The notes below the pieces were generated by a model, which was not told where the DNA came from, searched no databases, and saw only the letters and a program-made list of their open reading frames with translations. Position numbers and translations under genes: made by a program. DNA of 64,000 nucleotides from Nibribacter ruber (lineage in GTDB: Bacteria > Bacteroidota > Bacteroidia > Cytophagales > Hymenobacteraceae): NCBI RefSeq assembly GCF_009913235.1, contig NZ_CP047897.1:3347001-3411000 (forward strand). The letters are read 5' to 3'. Shown piece after piece: positions 8,805 to 16,803 of the stretch. The number at the start of each line of letters is the position of its first letter. Position 1 is the stretch's first letter.

Positions 8805-9195
8805 AGGCGAATAGTGTAAAACCTTAATATTACTTGCTCTTCCCCTTACGTGAACCAGAAGCCATGGTTAAATTGAATTAAGAATTAAGCCCGCCTTGAC
8901 CGTCCAACCTTTTCAAACATTCACTCTCGCCATCCTTCATTCACTCATTGTTCTGTCATCCTGAAAGGACCTTGTGGGCGAACAAGACGGACCGAGGCTA
9001 AAAGCCGATATCTTCCTGCTTCAAGTTTATAACTTGGAGCTTTGCAGGGGGCAAGTCTATAAACTTGCGGCTCATTCAAACATTGGTGAACGCAAGTTGG
9101 TAAACGTGCCCCAATGCTACCCACAAGTTGCCACTTTGCTCAAACTTGCGGGAGAGTTAGTTTTTTTCAACTTCACAAATTCCTGATCAGAAATG
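8805..9195. other. gene-free repeat-rich stretch
   Basis: No convincing coding region. At about 8916-8990 there is CATTCACTC-type sequence followed by a TGTCATCCTGAAAGGA block that recurs at about 38508. At 9020-9150 there are four spaced copies of an inverted motif of the type CAAGTTTATAACTTG. PE4 follows. Confidence 0.6.
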
Positions 9196-9233
9196 CGTTT
9201 TTTGCTTGTTTTCCAGGAAAGTGGCTAAAAACG
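9196..9233. repeat. PE4
   Basis: Copy with arms CGTTTTTTGCTTGTTTTC and GGAAAGTGGCTAAAAACG. It lies 2 nt from the terminator hairpin of the minus-strand DUF4403 gene, so its T-run lies beyond that hairpin. Confidence 0.8.
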
Positions 9234-9235
9234 GA

Positions 9236-9273
9236 AAGCCTCTCTTTGCCATGTAAAAGGCGAAGAGAGGCTT
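9236..9273 (-). terminator. terminator hairpin of the DUF4403 gene
   Basis: Stem AAGCCTCTCTT / AAGAGAGGCTT plus inner GCC/GGC. In the minus direction it is followed by TTCCG and the TTTTT of PE4. Confidence 0.75.
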
Positions 9274-9301
9274 CGGGCTGAAATAAGAAAAAAACAGGAG
9301 G

Positions 9302-10735
9302 TTAGTCCAGAGACAGGGCTACTTTGCCGGTGGCGTTGAACAAGGCCCTGATGCCGGTGGGCGTTAAGAACAGCGTATCTGGCGCGAAGGAGAGCACGCT
9401 TCCCCGCAGGAGGGCGTGCTCCTGCAGGCGGTTTTCTTTGAGACCTTCCTGCAGACCGGTTTTGATAGACGTCAGCTGGTCTTTTATGGGAACCGTCATC
9501 TGGTCCTCTAGCTGCGTCCTGAACTTGTTTTGCAACAGCCAGTTGGCCGTGTTTAGGAGCTGGTCGCGGGTTTTGAGTTCATACTGCAGGTCTTTCACCT
9601 TAATGCTTTGGCTGGCGGCATCGTAATAGGGAGTTCCCTGTAGGTAGACCTTTCCCTGAAACTTCTTGGTGATGAAACCGCTTTTCCCGCTTCCGCTGAG
9701 GTCTAGCGCCAGGAGTAGTTTGGAGCCCGTGCCACTGATGTCAATGTCATGGATGGTGAGCTGGTGTTTACCTTCTTCAAATTTGAAAGTCTGGTTTTTT
9801 ACCTCTTTCTGCGCCATCTGGGTGAGGTAGGTGTAAGGCAGGTCTGTGGTCACGGCAATGTTGGCTTCCTGCGGAAGGGTTTGTACCGGGGTGAAGGCGG
9901 GGAGCTGCGCTTGCAGGGGCAAGACCGGTTTTTTGCCCGTAGTCACAGAAATGAAGGCGTCAATGCCCACGTTCAGGCGCATCTGGTTTTTCTGTAGCTC
10001 TAGCGGCGTCATTCTAACTGCTCTAGGTTCAACAGTGAGCCAGGCCTGGTAGGTGTCATGCACTGAGATGGGCTGTTGCAACTGCCGCCAGGCCTCGGCA
10101 AGGTAGGTCTGCAGGTTCAGGCGTTGCTGTAGTTGGCTGTCCAGCTCTTTGAGCATGGGGGCAATCTGGGCTTTGAGCTTGGGTTCTATAAACGGCGCCA
10201 GGTTGATGTTCAAGGGACCCAAAGAAAGAGTGGGTTTGCGCTCGCCCCAGGAGAAATCACCGGTGGTATAGCTTTTAACCTGGTAGTTGGGCAGCATCTG
10301 CAGGCGGCTCTCTGTGCGCACCACCATGTCAAACTCGGTTTCCTCAGACTTCTGGATGTTTTTGCAGAGCTCGCAGGCGTTCCATTGCCAGCGGCCCTTA
10401 GCCCATACGTGCAGGGGTACTTCCACATATAGTTTGCTGAATTCGGCCTTCAGCCTGATAGGACCGGTCTTGGTCACTTTTACGGCCAGGTCATCGTCTG
10501 TGATGTCATTGTCCTGGTAGATGACGCCGGTGAGTTGCTCGTTCAGGATTTTCTCTACCACAGCCGTGGGCAGCGTGACGGGCAGGTTGATGGTGGAAAG
10601 GCGGCGCTCTGGTACGGGTTGCTCGGCCACGGCGGCGCTGGGCGCCTGGGTAGAAAGCTTGGTAGAAGATTCACACGCCCCAAGCCCGAAAACACTTAAG
10701 ACACACCAGAAAACAAGAGGCAACGGTACACGCAT
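9302..10735 (-). CDS. DUF4403-family lipoprotein
   Basis: About 477 residues. The ATG at 10735 (MRVPLPLVFW) is preferred over a TTG two codons upstream. The signal ends in the lipobox GLGAC, so it should be a lipoprotein on the outer membrane or periplasmic side. The rest is mostly beta-strand, with features of DUF4403 (STINLPVTLPTAVVEKILNE near the start and repeated amphipathic strands). DUF4403 proteins are about this length and are thought to resemble lipid-transport or BPI-like folds, but no function is established. WNACELCKNI contains a CxxC. The next gene upstream on minus, a thioredoxin-like gene, is 56 nt away and may share the transcript. Confidence 0.8.
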   Translation of the reverse strand: MRVPLPLVFWCVLSVFGLGACESSTKLSTQAPSAAVAEQPVPERRLSTINLPVTLPTAVVEKILNEQLTGVIYQDNDITDDDLAVKVTKTGPIRLKAEFSKLYVEVPLHVWAKGRWQWNACELCKNIQKSEETEFDMVVRTESRLQMLPNYQVKSYTTGDFSWGERKPTLSLGPLNINLAPFIEPKLKAQIAPMLKELDSQLQQRLNLQTYLAEAWRQLQQPISVHDTYQAWLTVEPRAVRMTPLELQKNQMRLNVGIDAFISVTTGKKPVLPLQAQLPAFTPVQTLPQEANIAVTTDLPYTYLTQMAQKEVKNQTFKFEEGKHQLTIHDIDISGTGSKLLLALDLSGSGKSGFITKKFQGKVYLQGTPYYDAASQSIKVKDLQYELKTRDQLLNTANWLLQNKFRTQLEDQMTVPIKDQLTSIKTGLQEGLKENRLQEHALLRGSVLSFAPDTLFLTPTGIRALFNATGKVALSLD

Positions 10736-10791
10736 AGGCAAAGATACGGCTAAACCCCAAAGAAAGAACAGTGGGAGGGCCCGCGGGCGTC

Positions 10792-11121
10792 TTAGTCACA
10801 GCAGACCAGGAGCGAGTCCAGGAGTTCTTTCACTTCGTGCTCTGTAGAAAGAAGGCCGCAGTTTTTGAGGGTGCCGTTGAAATAGGTGGCAAAGAACGGA
10901 GTGCCGGTCAGTTTCACTTCTTTGCTGGACACGGGGTTTTCTGAGGCTTCCATGCGCAGGAAGGTAATGCCTTGGTACTTGGGGTCGTCAGAGAACTTCT
11001 CCATAGACGGTGCCAGTTGCTTGCAGACGTTACAATTCTCGTCAGTGAATTTTACGATGACGCGCTCTTTCTCAAATATAATGGATCGCAGTTCTGCATC
11101 AGAAGAAGTTGTTATGGCCAT
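10792..11121 (-). CDS. thioredoxin-fold protein with CNVC motif
   Basis: A 109-residue thioredoxin-family protein with no signal peptide, so probably cytosolic. The redox motif is Cys30-Asn-Val-Cys33 (ENCNVCKQL) instead of CGPC, and the cis-Pro is in KLTGTPFFATYFNG. A vicinal CC sits at the very C-terminus (LVCCD), which is unusual and might take part in thiol exchange or metal binding. The length matches minimal thioredoxins. Partners are unknown. It sits between the DUF3891 and DUF4403 genes on the same strand. Confidence 0.82.
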   Translation of the reverse strand: MAITTSSDAELRSIIFEKERVIVKFTDENCNVCKQLAPSMEKFSDDPKYQGITFLRMEASENPVSSKEVKLTGTPFFATYFNGTLKNCGLLSTEHEVKELLDSLLVCCD

Positions 11122-11243
11122 TTGCGTTGAATTGGGTGTTCTCCTTCATTGTAACGGCAATAAACGGCAGAGGTTAGGGGAAATTCCTGAGGTGCAAGTC
11201 CCTTCAAAGAATTGTCTTCTACCCAGATGCGTCTGAGGCGCGG

Positions 11244-11972
11244 TTACCTGGGTATTATTTTCCAGACGAGCCGTTGCACCGGCGCTGCTTGAAGGGCGGC
11301 GGCCAGTTCTTTGGCGGTGGAGAATTGCAACTGGATGAGAAGGCTGGCCTCTACGCTCACCTCCAGTTCCTTTTCCTGGAAAGGCCACGGGTGTACCTGC
11401 ACGTCTCCGGTGGCCAGGCGGGTGACCTCATACCGAATGCCGTCTGGCCCCTGGCTTATCTCCAGGGTGCGCTCCATTTCGGGTAGTTCGCGGCGGCAGA
11501 GAATGAGGGAGAAGCGGTCACACCACTGCATGAAGTCATAGGCATACTGGGCCTGCTGCTTATTGACTTTAAGCTGTCTGCGGCAGGTTTTCTGCAGTTC
11601 TATCTGGTCATCTAAGAAGGCGTCCCAGGTTTTGTGCTGGCCGCGCACCGTCTCATGCAGAAAGGAGAGGTGCATGCTGGTAAGGAGGCTTCGCCAGTGG
11701 CCCTGGAACTTGGCTTCTTTCATGACCTGCTGTGCCTGCTCCAGCGAGAAAGGCAACTGCGTGAAATTGGCGGGCGCCCCGGCGGCGGTGAGGTAGTACT
11801 TGCCGGTCCAATCCTTCTGGCCGTCGTCGTGCTGGGCAATGGCGGCCAGGGTCTTCATGAAGTGCAGCGGCCGGTCTGCCACCCGCCAGGCGAAGCCAAT
11901 CTCTGCCGCCAGCAAGGCGTGCGCCTGTTGGTAGATTACTTCCCAGCCCTTCTCATGCGGATTTACTATCAT
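11244..11972 (-). CDS. DUF3891-family protein
   Basis: A 242-residue cytosolic protein that matches DUF3891 in its opening (MIVNPHEKGWEVIYQQAHALLAAEI) and in the His/Asp-bearing stretch AAIAQHDDGQKDW. The central helices contain LHETVRGQHKTWDAFLDDQ and FMQWCDRFSLILCRRELP. DUF3891 has no assigned activity. The conserved His-Asp pairs suggest an all-helical metal-binding fold, which is an inference. It is the first gene of a possible three-gene minus-strand set with the thioredoxin-like and DUF4403 genes, with gaps of 122 and 56 nt. Confidence 0.8.
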   Translation of the reverse strand: MIVNPHEKGWEVIYQQAHALLAAEIGFAWRVADRPLHFMKTLAAIAQHDDGQKDWTGKYYLTAAGAPANFTQLPFSLEQAQQVMKEAKFQGHWRSLLTSMHLSFLHETVRGQHKTWDAFLDDQIELQKTCRRQLKVNKQQAQYAYDFMQWCDRFSLILCRRELPEMERTLEISQGPDGIRYEVTRLATGDVQVHPWPFQEKELEVSVEASLLIQLQFSTAKELAAALQAAPVQRLVWKIIPR

Positions 11973-12077
11973 AGACGCCTTGTCCTAATTTACTGCCGCG
12001 TTTTCTAACTGCTTTGCCGCTGGAAAGGTTTATTTAAAAAGAGTTCTGAGTCTTGAGTCAAGTAGCATTGAGTGGTC

Positions 12078-12115
12078 GTTTTTGGCTTATTTTCTGGAAA
12101 AGAGGCTGAAAACGG
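12078..12115. repeat. PE5
   Basis: Copy with arms CGTTTTTGGCTTATTTTC and GAGGCTGAAAACG. It lies 16 nt beyond the terminator hairpin of the minus-strand outer-membrane protein gene. Confidence 0.8.
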
Positions 12116-12131
12116 AAGTGCAACGCATAAA

Positions 12132-12162
12132 AGAGCCTGACAGCTTCTGGCTGCCAGGCTCT
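12132..12162 (-). terminator. terminator hairpin of the OMP gene
   Basis: Stem AGAGCCTG / CAGGCTCT with an inner CAGC/GCTG stem. It is followed in the minus direction by TTTT and, further on, PE5. Confidence 0.75.
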
Positions 12163-12184
12163 CATGAATTGTGCCTTTTAAAGA

Positions 12185-12850
12185 CTAGAACACAAAACCT
12201 AAACGCAGGCCGCCATTCACAGAAGAACCTAATGTTAATGAGTTTTGATCATCGTCAACAGTAAAAGATGCGCCGTTCTTAGGGTTTATTTCTACTTCTC
12301 CGTAGGTACGGTAAGTTAGGCCATAGCCAAATTCCACGCCCAGGTACACATGCTTGGCAAAGTAATAGTCAGCGCCAGCAACCGCGCCCAAGCCTAACCC
12401 GAAGTAGTTGCGGTTGGTGCCAGTGCCCCAGCCTCCTTCTACTTCAAAATTGTCATCTTCATAGCTTGCAAAAAACTTGCTCAAACGCAGCTCAGCGCCA
12501 ATGTACGGTGATAGTCGGTCTGTGCCGGCAAAATGCTTTTCAATGCCCGGAGACAGTGACACCAAGGTAGTGCTGCGGGTCTCATCATCATTAGTGTCAT
12601 TGTAAGCATCTAACGCGAAGGATAGCCGTAGGGCCGTGCTGGGGCTCAGGAAATAGCGGCCACGAAGTTGGTTCAAGCCAACAGTGCTGCCATCGGTGAG
12701 GCTCAGCTGCACTTCGCCGGTGATTTCACCGGTGGTAGGTTTAATGCCGCCGCCAGCAGTAGAAGCGCTAGTCACGGTTACATCTTGGGCAGATGCAGAA
12801 AAGGCGGCAATTAAACTGAATGCGCAGGCAAAAAATGATTTCTTTAACAT
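12185..12850 (-). CDS. outer-membrane beta-barrel protein
   Basis: A 221-residue exported protein with signal peptide MLKKSFFACAFSLIAAFSASAQ and a mature part of alternating-residue amphipathic strands. Examples are YFLSPSTALRLSFALDAY, YFAKHVYLGVEFGYGLTY and the C-terminal LTLGSSVNGGLRLGFVF ending in Phe, as in barrel proteins assembled by BAM. The size fits an eight-stranded OmpW/OprF-like barrel. No ligand-specific motif is seen. It has its own terminator and is preceded by an AT-rich gap, so it is probably monocistronic. Confidence 0.82.
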   Translation of the reverse strand: MLKKSFFACAFSLIAAFSASAQDVTVTSASTAGGGIKPTTGEITGEVQLSLTDGSTVGLNQLRGRYFLSPSTALRLSFALDAYNDTNDDETRSTTLVSLSPGIEKHFAGTDRLSPYIGAELRLSKFFASYEDDNFEVEGGWGTGTNRNYFGLGLGAVAGADYYFAKHVYLGVEFGYGLTYRTYGEVEINPKNGASFTVDDDQNSLTLGSSVNGGLRLGFVF

Positions 12851-12995
12851 GGTTTTGATTGAATAAGGTATTTAAATGTGGTGCAATATTAAACATTCTA
12901 TATGTGCTATAAACTGATTCGCGAAGCGCTTATTGCCCGCCCTTTTCAAAAACGCTCTAACAGAAGTATATAGATTTTAGGAGTTCTGAGTTTAT

Positions 12996-13069
12996 TAGGG
13001 CAATCCCTTGTGGTTGCCCTAACACGGTAGCTACTGCAAAAAGGGCAACCATAAGGAATTGCCCCTACG
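12996..13069. repeat. inverted repeat of AGGGCAA...TTGCCC type
   Basis: Arms AGGGCAATCCCTTGTGG and CATAAGGAATTGCCCCT surround a second GGTTGCCCT / AGGGCAACC pair, making a long imperfect hairpin. Sequence of this kind is widespread in intergenic regions of many bacteria. It is gene-free and its role is unknown. Confidence 0.6.
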
Positions 13070-13080
13070 TGCATACTTTC

Positions 13081-13119
13081 CGGTTTTTAGCCTCTTTCCC
13101 AGAAAACAGCCCAAAAACG
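13081..13119. repeat. PE6
   Basis: A 39-bp copy with arms CGGTTTTTAGCCTCTTTC and GAAAACAGCCCAAAAACG. It lies 3 nt from the tdh terminator hairpin and supplies the second T-run (TTTTCGTTTTT) in the minus direction. Confidence 0.8.
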
Positions 13120-13122
13120 AAA

Positions 13123-13153
13123 ATCCCTGCCGAAGTCTTGCTTCAGCAGGGAT
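13123..13153 (-). terminator. tdh terminator
   Basis: Stem ATCCCTGC-GAAG / CTTC-GCAGGGAT with a 5-nt loop and T-run on the minus strand. It starts 23 nt after the tdh stop codon. Confidence 0.8.
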
Positions 13154-13176
13154 CCTTTATTCTCAATTCGTACTTC

Positions 13177-14145
13177 CTACTTCGTAGTCCTTGATTCTTT
13201 CAAGTTCAGGAGCATGTCATCGGTCATGGTGTCCAGGTCGAACTCTGGTTGCCAGCCCCAGTCCTGGCGGGCAGCGCTGTCGTCAATGCTCTGCGGCCAG
13301 GAGTCGGCTATCTGCTGGCGGCTGTCTGGCTTGTAAGTGATGGTGAAGTCTGGCAAATGACGTTGAATGCTGGCCGTAATCTCTTTAGGCGAGAAGCTGA
13401 TGGCGCTCAAATTATAGCTGGAACGCACTTTTACTTTTTCTGCCGGAGCGTGCATCAAGTCCAAAGTGGCTTTGATGGCGTCAGACATGTACATCATGGG
13501 CAGGTAGGTGCCTTCGCTCAGGAAACACTCATACGTGCCTTTGTCTAGGGCCTGGTGGTAGATGTCCACGGCGTAATCCGTAGTACCTCCGCCCGGAAGC
13601 GCTTTCCAGCCAATAAGACCCGGGTAACGCAGGCTGCGCACGTCCAGGCCGTATTTCTCAAAATAGTACTCGCACCAGCGCTCACCAGCCTGCTTGCTGA
13701 TGCCGTAGACCGTGTTAGGGTCCATGACGGTGTGCTGCGGCGTGTCTTGTCTTGGCGTATTTGGGCCGAACACGGCAATAGACGAAGGCCAATAAACGCG
13801 CTCTACTTTATGCTCCAGGCACAGGTCCAGCACATTGATGAGACCGTCCATGTTCAGCTTCCAGGCGAATTTGGGATTCTTCTCACCGGTGGCAGACAGG
13901 ATAGCCGCCAAGTGATAGACCTGCTTGAACTTGTATTGGGTGAACAAATCTGCCAGGCGGGAAGCGTCCAGCACGTCAGCAATGGCAAAAGGGCCCGAAT
14001 CGCGCAAATCGGCTTGCTTAGGTTCTTGGATGTCAGAAGCCACAACGTTGGCGTTGCCGTATAATTTTCTCAGTTCCAGGGTGAGTTCAGAGCCTAATTG
14101 GCCACAGGCGCCTATCACCAGAATCGTGTCGTCAGAAGTTGTCAT
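13177..14145 (-). CDS. tdh: L-threonine 3-dehydrogenase, epimerase-like (SDR) type
   Basis: NAD-dependent oxidation of L-threonine to 2-amino-3-ketobutyrate, the substrate of KBL encoded 1.3 kb away. This is the short extended-SDR TDH known from Flavobacterium and Cytophaga, not the zinc alcohol-dehydrogenase type. The NAD-binding GACGQLG is at residues 12-18, the catalytic Ser region is WPSSIAVFGP, and the Tyr/Lys pair is in TVYGISKQAGE. The substrate-side LRYPGLIGWKALPGGGTTDYA is characteristic. I place the start at the ATG at 14145 (MTTSDDTILVIG), eight codons inside a longer frame. Length is then 322. A TACATTTG promoter box lies just upstream. Confidence 0.9.
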   Translation of the reverse strand: MTTSDDTILVIGACGQLGSELTLELRKLYGNANVVASDIQEPKQADLRDSGPFAIADVLDASRLADLFTQYKFKQVYHLAAILSATGEKNPKFAWKLNMDGLINVLDLCLEHKVERVYWPSSIAVFGPNTPRQDTPQHTVMDPNTVYGISKQAGERWCEYYFEKYGLDVRSLRYPGLIGWKALPGGGTTDYAVDIYHQALDKGTYECFLSEGTYLPMMYMSDAIKATLDLMHAPAEKVKVRSSYNLSAISFSPKEITASIQRHLPDFTITYKPDSRQQIADSWPQSIDDSAARQDWGWQPEFDLDTMTDDMLLNLKESRTTK

Positions 14146-14166
14146 GAGGGGTTGAGGTATAGAAAA

Positions 14167-14195
14167 CAAATGTACGTTATAATCTTCGGCATCAA
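14167..14195 (-). promoter_or_regulatory. predicted tdh promoter
   Basis: On the minus strand a Bacteroidota -7 box TACATTTG (14167-14174, read as CAAATGTA on plus) is preceded by TTG at 14193-14195, spacing 18 nt. The transcription start would fall about 15 nt before the tdh ATG. Confidence 0.5.
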
Positions 14196-14224
14196 AAAAT
14201 ATGGGCGTGGCTCTTAGCCTTTTG

Positions 14225-14232
14225 TATCTTTG
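14225..14232 (+). promoter_or_regulatory. possible -7 box of the Pro-rich gene
   Basis: TATCTTTG matches TAnnTTTG 26 nt before the ATG at 14259. No clear TTG element stands 19-21 nt upstream, so this is tentative. Confidence 0.35.
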
Positions 14233-14258
14233 AACAGGTAACCACGCGTACGCTCTTT

Positions 14259-15386
14259 ATGACCTTCACAGAGTTTCTGGTTAAGCGACGGATTGATGAA
14301 GCGGCCTTTGCCACCGGTGATGCTGACCGGTACGCGCAATGGCAGACGCTATACGCCCAAATGCACCCCAATAGTTTTTACAATTCAGTGAAGATGGTGC
14401 TCAATGACGTGCGCCGCCGGTTTCATCTGGTTCAAGTGCCTGAAGTAGCAGTCGCCGTCCCCGCCAAGCCAAGACCCATTATCCGCCGCGCACCATCTGC
14501 ACAACCCACTCAGAATACTGCTGAACAAGCCCCCGTTTCCAGACAGCCCGCCGAAATTGTAGCCCAGCAGTCTGCGCCCATGACGGAGGAGAAACCGGTA
14601 GAAGCAGAAACCAGTGAGACTTCTGCAAAGCCAGCCAAAGCCAGACCCGTCTTCAAACGTCCAGCTCCAGTACCTGAAAATACAAAAGCCCCTGCTTTTG
14701 AAGAAAAGTCTGAGTTACCAGCTGAAACTCCTGCGCCAGCACCCAGACCGCGTCCTGTTTTTAAACGACCATCTGTCACAGCTACCGTTTCTGACCAATC
14801 CATAGAGGGGAAAACACCAGAGGCAAAATCCGTAAATCCAACTCCAGACGCGCCCAAGCCAGTAAGACCGAGACCAGTTTTCAAGCGTCCTTCAACTGAG
14901 ACTGAACCTAAGTCTGACGAGGCGATAAGTCAGGAACCGTTTTTAGCCTCAAATCCAGAAAACAGCCAAAAAACGGAGGCAGCTGCGCCAAGTGAATCAG
15001 CGGCGTTAGAAAGCAAACCCGCTACGCCCAGACCAAGGCCGGTTTTTAAAAGACCATCGGCGACAGAAGTAAAAGAGGAGGGAAGCTTGGCAGAAGCGAC
15101 TTCGGCAGTAGAATCTCAGGCAGAACCACCGCAAGCGTCCTCCGCTGAAACAACTCCTGCAGCTAAACCACCCAGGCCCAGGCCCGTCTTCAAGCGGCCA
15201 AGTGCAGCTTCAGAGCCAATAAAGGAAGAAGAGGAGGCTGCGTCGTTTTTGGACCAAAACCCAGAAAAGGCACCAAAAACGGAAGAGCCGCGTAAGCCAG
15301 AACAAAACCCCGAGGATACGCCTCCGGCCAAAACTCCTCGGCCGAGGCCTGTCTTTAAAAGACCCACGCCGCCGCCGGCAGAATAG
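14259..15386 (+). CDS. Pro/Lys-rich repeat protein with embedded PE peptides
   Basis: 375 residues. Residues 1-62 form a folded basic domain (FLVKRRIDEAAFATGDADRY, NSVKMVLNDVRRRFH). The rest is a low-complexity, probably disordered tail. Six copies of RPVFKRP occur at residues 129-135, 165-171, 205-211, 260-266, 308-314 and 363-369, with a degenerate RPIIRRA at 72-78. Acidic Ala/Glu/Pro linkers separate them. Two PE copies encode residues 228-239 (FLASNPENSQKT) and 330-341 (FLDQNPEKAPKT), and the two repeat units that carry them are the longer ones. No signal peptide. The basic motifs suggest binding to an acidic partner such as nucleic acid, but that is a guess. It lies 92 nt before kbl on the same strand and may be co-transcribed. 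Confidence 0.8.
   Translation: MTFTEFLVKRRIDEAAFATGDADRYAQWQTLYAQMHPNSFYNSVKMVLNDVRRRFHLVQVPEVAVAVPAKPRPIIRRAPSAQPTQNTAEQAPVSRQPAEIVAQQSAPMTEEKPVEAETSETSAKPAKARPVFKRPAPVPENTKAPAFEEKSELPAETPAPAPRPRPVFKRPSVTATVSDQSIEGKTPEAKSVNPTPDAPKPVRPRPVFKRPSTETEPKSDEAISQEPFLASNPENSQKTEAAAPSESAALESKPATPRPRPVFKRPSATEVKEEGSLAEATSAVESQAEPPQASSAETTPAAKPPRPRPVFKRPSAASEPIKEEEEAASFLDQNPEKAPKTEEPRKPEQNPEDTPPAKTPRPRPVFKRPTPPPAE
14938..14975. repeat. PE7, inside a coding sequence
   Basis: 38-bp copy in frame within the Pro-rich gene. Outer arms CGTTTTTAGCC and GGCTGTTTTC-type sequence are recognisable, but the inner left arm has changed (TCAAATCC). It encodes FLASNPENSQKT. Confidence 0.8.
15244..15281. repeat. PE8, inside a coding sequence
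   Basis: Second copy in the same gene and same frame. Outer arms CGTTTTTGG and CCAAAAACG are intact and the inner arms diverged. It encodes FLDQNPEKAPKT. Confidence 0.75.
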
Positions 15387-15478
15387 GCGGGAAACCAAAG
15401 GATTGATTACTTTTACAGAGGATTGTTTCTTCTGAAGAGCACGAATAACTACTAACGAGCAACGAATAACGAACCATC

Positions 15479-16672
15479 ATGTACGAAACCTTACAACCAG
15501 ATTTACAGCAACAGCTAGCCGACATTGAAGCGGCCGGTCTATATAAAAGAGAGCGCATCATCACCACGCCGCAGCACGCCGAGATAAAGACGCAGAGCAC
15601 GGGCGAGGTCTTGAACTTCTGCGCCAACAACTACCTGGGCCTTTCGTCGCACCCAGCGGTGATTGAGGCCGCCAAGAAGACCATTGACACCCACGGCTAC
15701 GGCATGAGCTCGGTGCGTTTCATTTGCGGAACCCAGGATATTCACAAAGAACTGGAAGCCAAGATTGCCGAGTTCCTGGGCACTGAGGATACTATTCTAT
15801 ACGCGGCTGCTTTTGACGCCAACGGCGGCGTGTTTGAGCCTTTGTTTGATGAGCAGTCTGCCATTATCTCAGATGCCTTGAACCATGCGTCCATTATTGA
15901 CGGCGTGCGCCTGTGCAAGGCCCAGCGCTACCGCTATGAGCACAATAACATGGCCGATCTGGAAGCCAAACTGCAGGAAGCCCAAGGCGCCAAGCACCGC
16001 ATCATTGTCACGGACGGTTCATTCTCCATGGACGGCACCATCGCCCAGCTAGACAAAATCTGTGACCTGGCAGACCAATACAAGGCGTTGGTGATGGTAG
16101 ACGAATGCCACTCTAGTGGTTTTATTGGCAAAACCGGACGCGGCACGCATGAGCACCACAACGTGATGGGCCGCGTGGACATCATCACAGGTACTTTGGG
16201 TAAAGCTTTGGGCGGCGCTATGGGAGGCTTCACCTCGGGTAGAAAAGAGATTGTGGACATGTTGCGCCAGCGCTCGCGGCCGTATCTGTTCTCTAACTCT
16301 TTGGCGCCTTCTATTGTGGGGGCTTCTTTGGCCGTGTTAGATTTGTTAAGTTCCAGCACTGAACTGCGCGACCGTCTGGAGAAGAACACGCTGTACTTCA
16401 GAGACAAGATGACCGAAGCTGGATTTGACATCAAGCCAGGCGTGCACCCAATTGTGCCCGTGATGCTGTATGACGCCAAACTGGCCCAGGACTTCGCCGC
16501 GAAGATGCTGGAGAAAGGCATTTACGTGATTGGGTTCTACTACCCAGTGGTAGCCAAAGGCGCAGCCCGCATCAGGGTTCAACTATCTGCCGAGCATACC
16601 CAGGAGCACATTGACCGCGCCATTGCCGCCTTCATTGAGGTGGGTCGTGAGTTGGGTGTCTTGAAAGGGTAA
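15479..16672 (+). CDS. kbl: glycine C-acetyltransferase (2-amino-3-ketobutyrate CoA ligase)
   Basis: PLP-dependent cleavage of 2-amino-3-ketobutyrate with CoA to glycine and acetyl-CoA, the second step of threonine degradation after TDH. This is an alpha-oxoamine synthase. The cofactor residues are visible: Asp208 and His211 in VDECHSSG, and the Schiff-base Lys242 in [13 protein letters not shown]. The substrate-binding start [15 protein letters not shown] is typical. At 397 residues it matches E. coli Kbl closely in length. PE9 begins 2 nt after the stop codon and merges into a terminator. Proximity to tdh supports the pathway assignment. Confidence 0.95.
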   Translation: MYETLQPDLQQQLADIEAAGLYKRERIITTPQHAEIKTQSTGEVLNFCANNYLGLSSHPAVIEAAKKTIDTHGYGMSSVRFICGTQDIHKELEAKIAEFLGTEDTILYAAAFDANGGVFEPLFDEQSAIISDALNHASIIDGVRLCKAQRYRYEHNNMADLEAKLQEAQGAKHRIIVTDGSFSMDGTIAQLDKICDLADQYKALVMVDECHSSGFIGKTGRGTHEHHNVMGRVDIITGTLGKALGGAMGGFTSGRKEIVDMLRQRSRPYLFSNSLAPSIVGASLAVLDLLSSSTELRDRLEKNTLYFRDKMTEAGFDIKPGVHPIVPVMLYDAKLAQDFAAKMLEKGIYVIGFYYPVVAKGAARIRVQLSAEHTQEHIDRAIAAFIEVGRELGVLKG

Positions 16673-16673
16673 T

Positions 16674-16711
16674 CGTTTTTAGCCTGTTTTACCGGAAATA
16701 GCCCAAAAACG
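16674..16711. repeat. PE9
   Basis: Copy with arms CGTTTTTAGCCTGTTTTA and GGAAATAGCCCAAAAACG, starting 2 nt after the kbl stop codon. Its last bases (AAAAACG) are also the start of the terminator hairpin. Confidence 0.85.
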
Positions 16712-16744
16712 CCTGCGTGACAATGAGTTGCGCAGGCGTTTTTA
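16705..16744 (+). terminator. kbl terminator
   Basis: AAAAACGCCTGCG pairs with CGCAGGCGTTTTT across an ~13-nt loop. The 5' A-run and first stem bases are the right end of PE9. Confidence 0.85.
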
Positions 16745-16803
16745 TTTAATTTTGTTACTTATTAATAAATCGAACTCCTTTTTATCTAGCAACTACCTTT
16801 GTC

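Noticed and set aside
16794-16801. TACCTTTG as promoter of the exported protein gene at 16804
   Set aside because: It would place the transcription start inside the gene, and no -33 TTG is correctly spaced.
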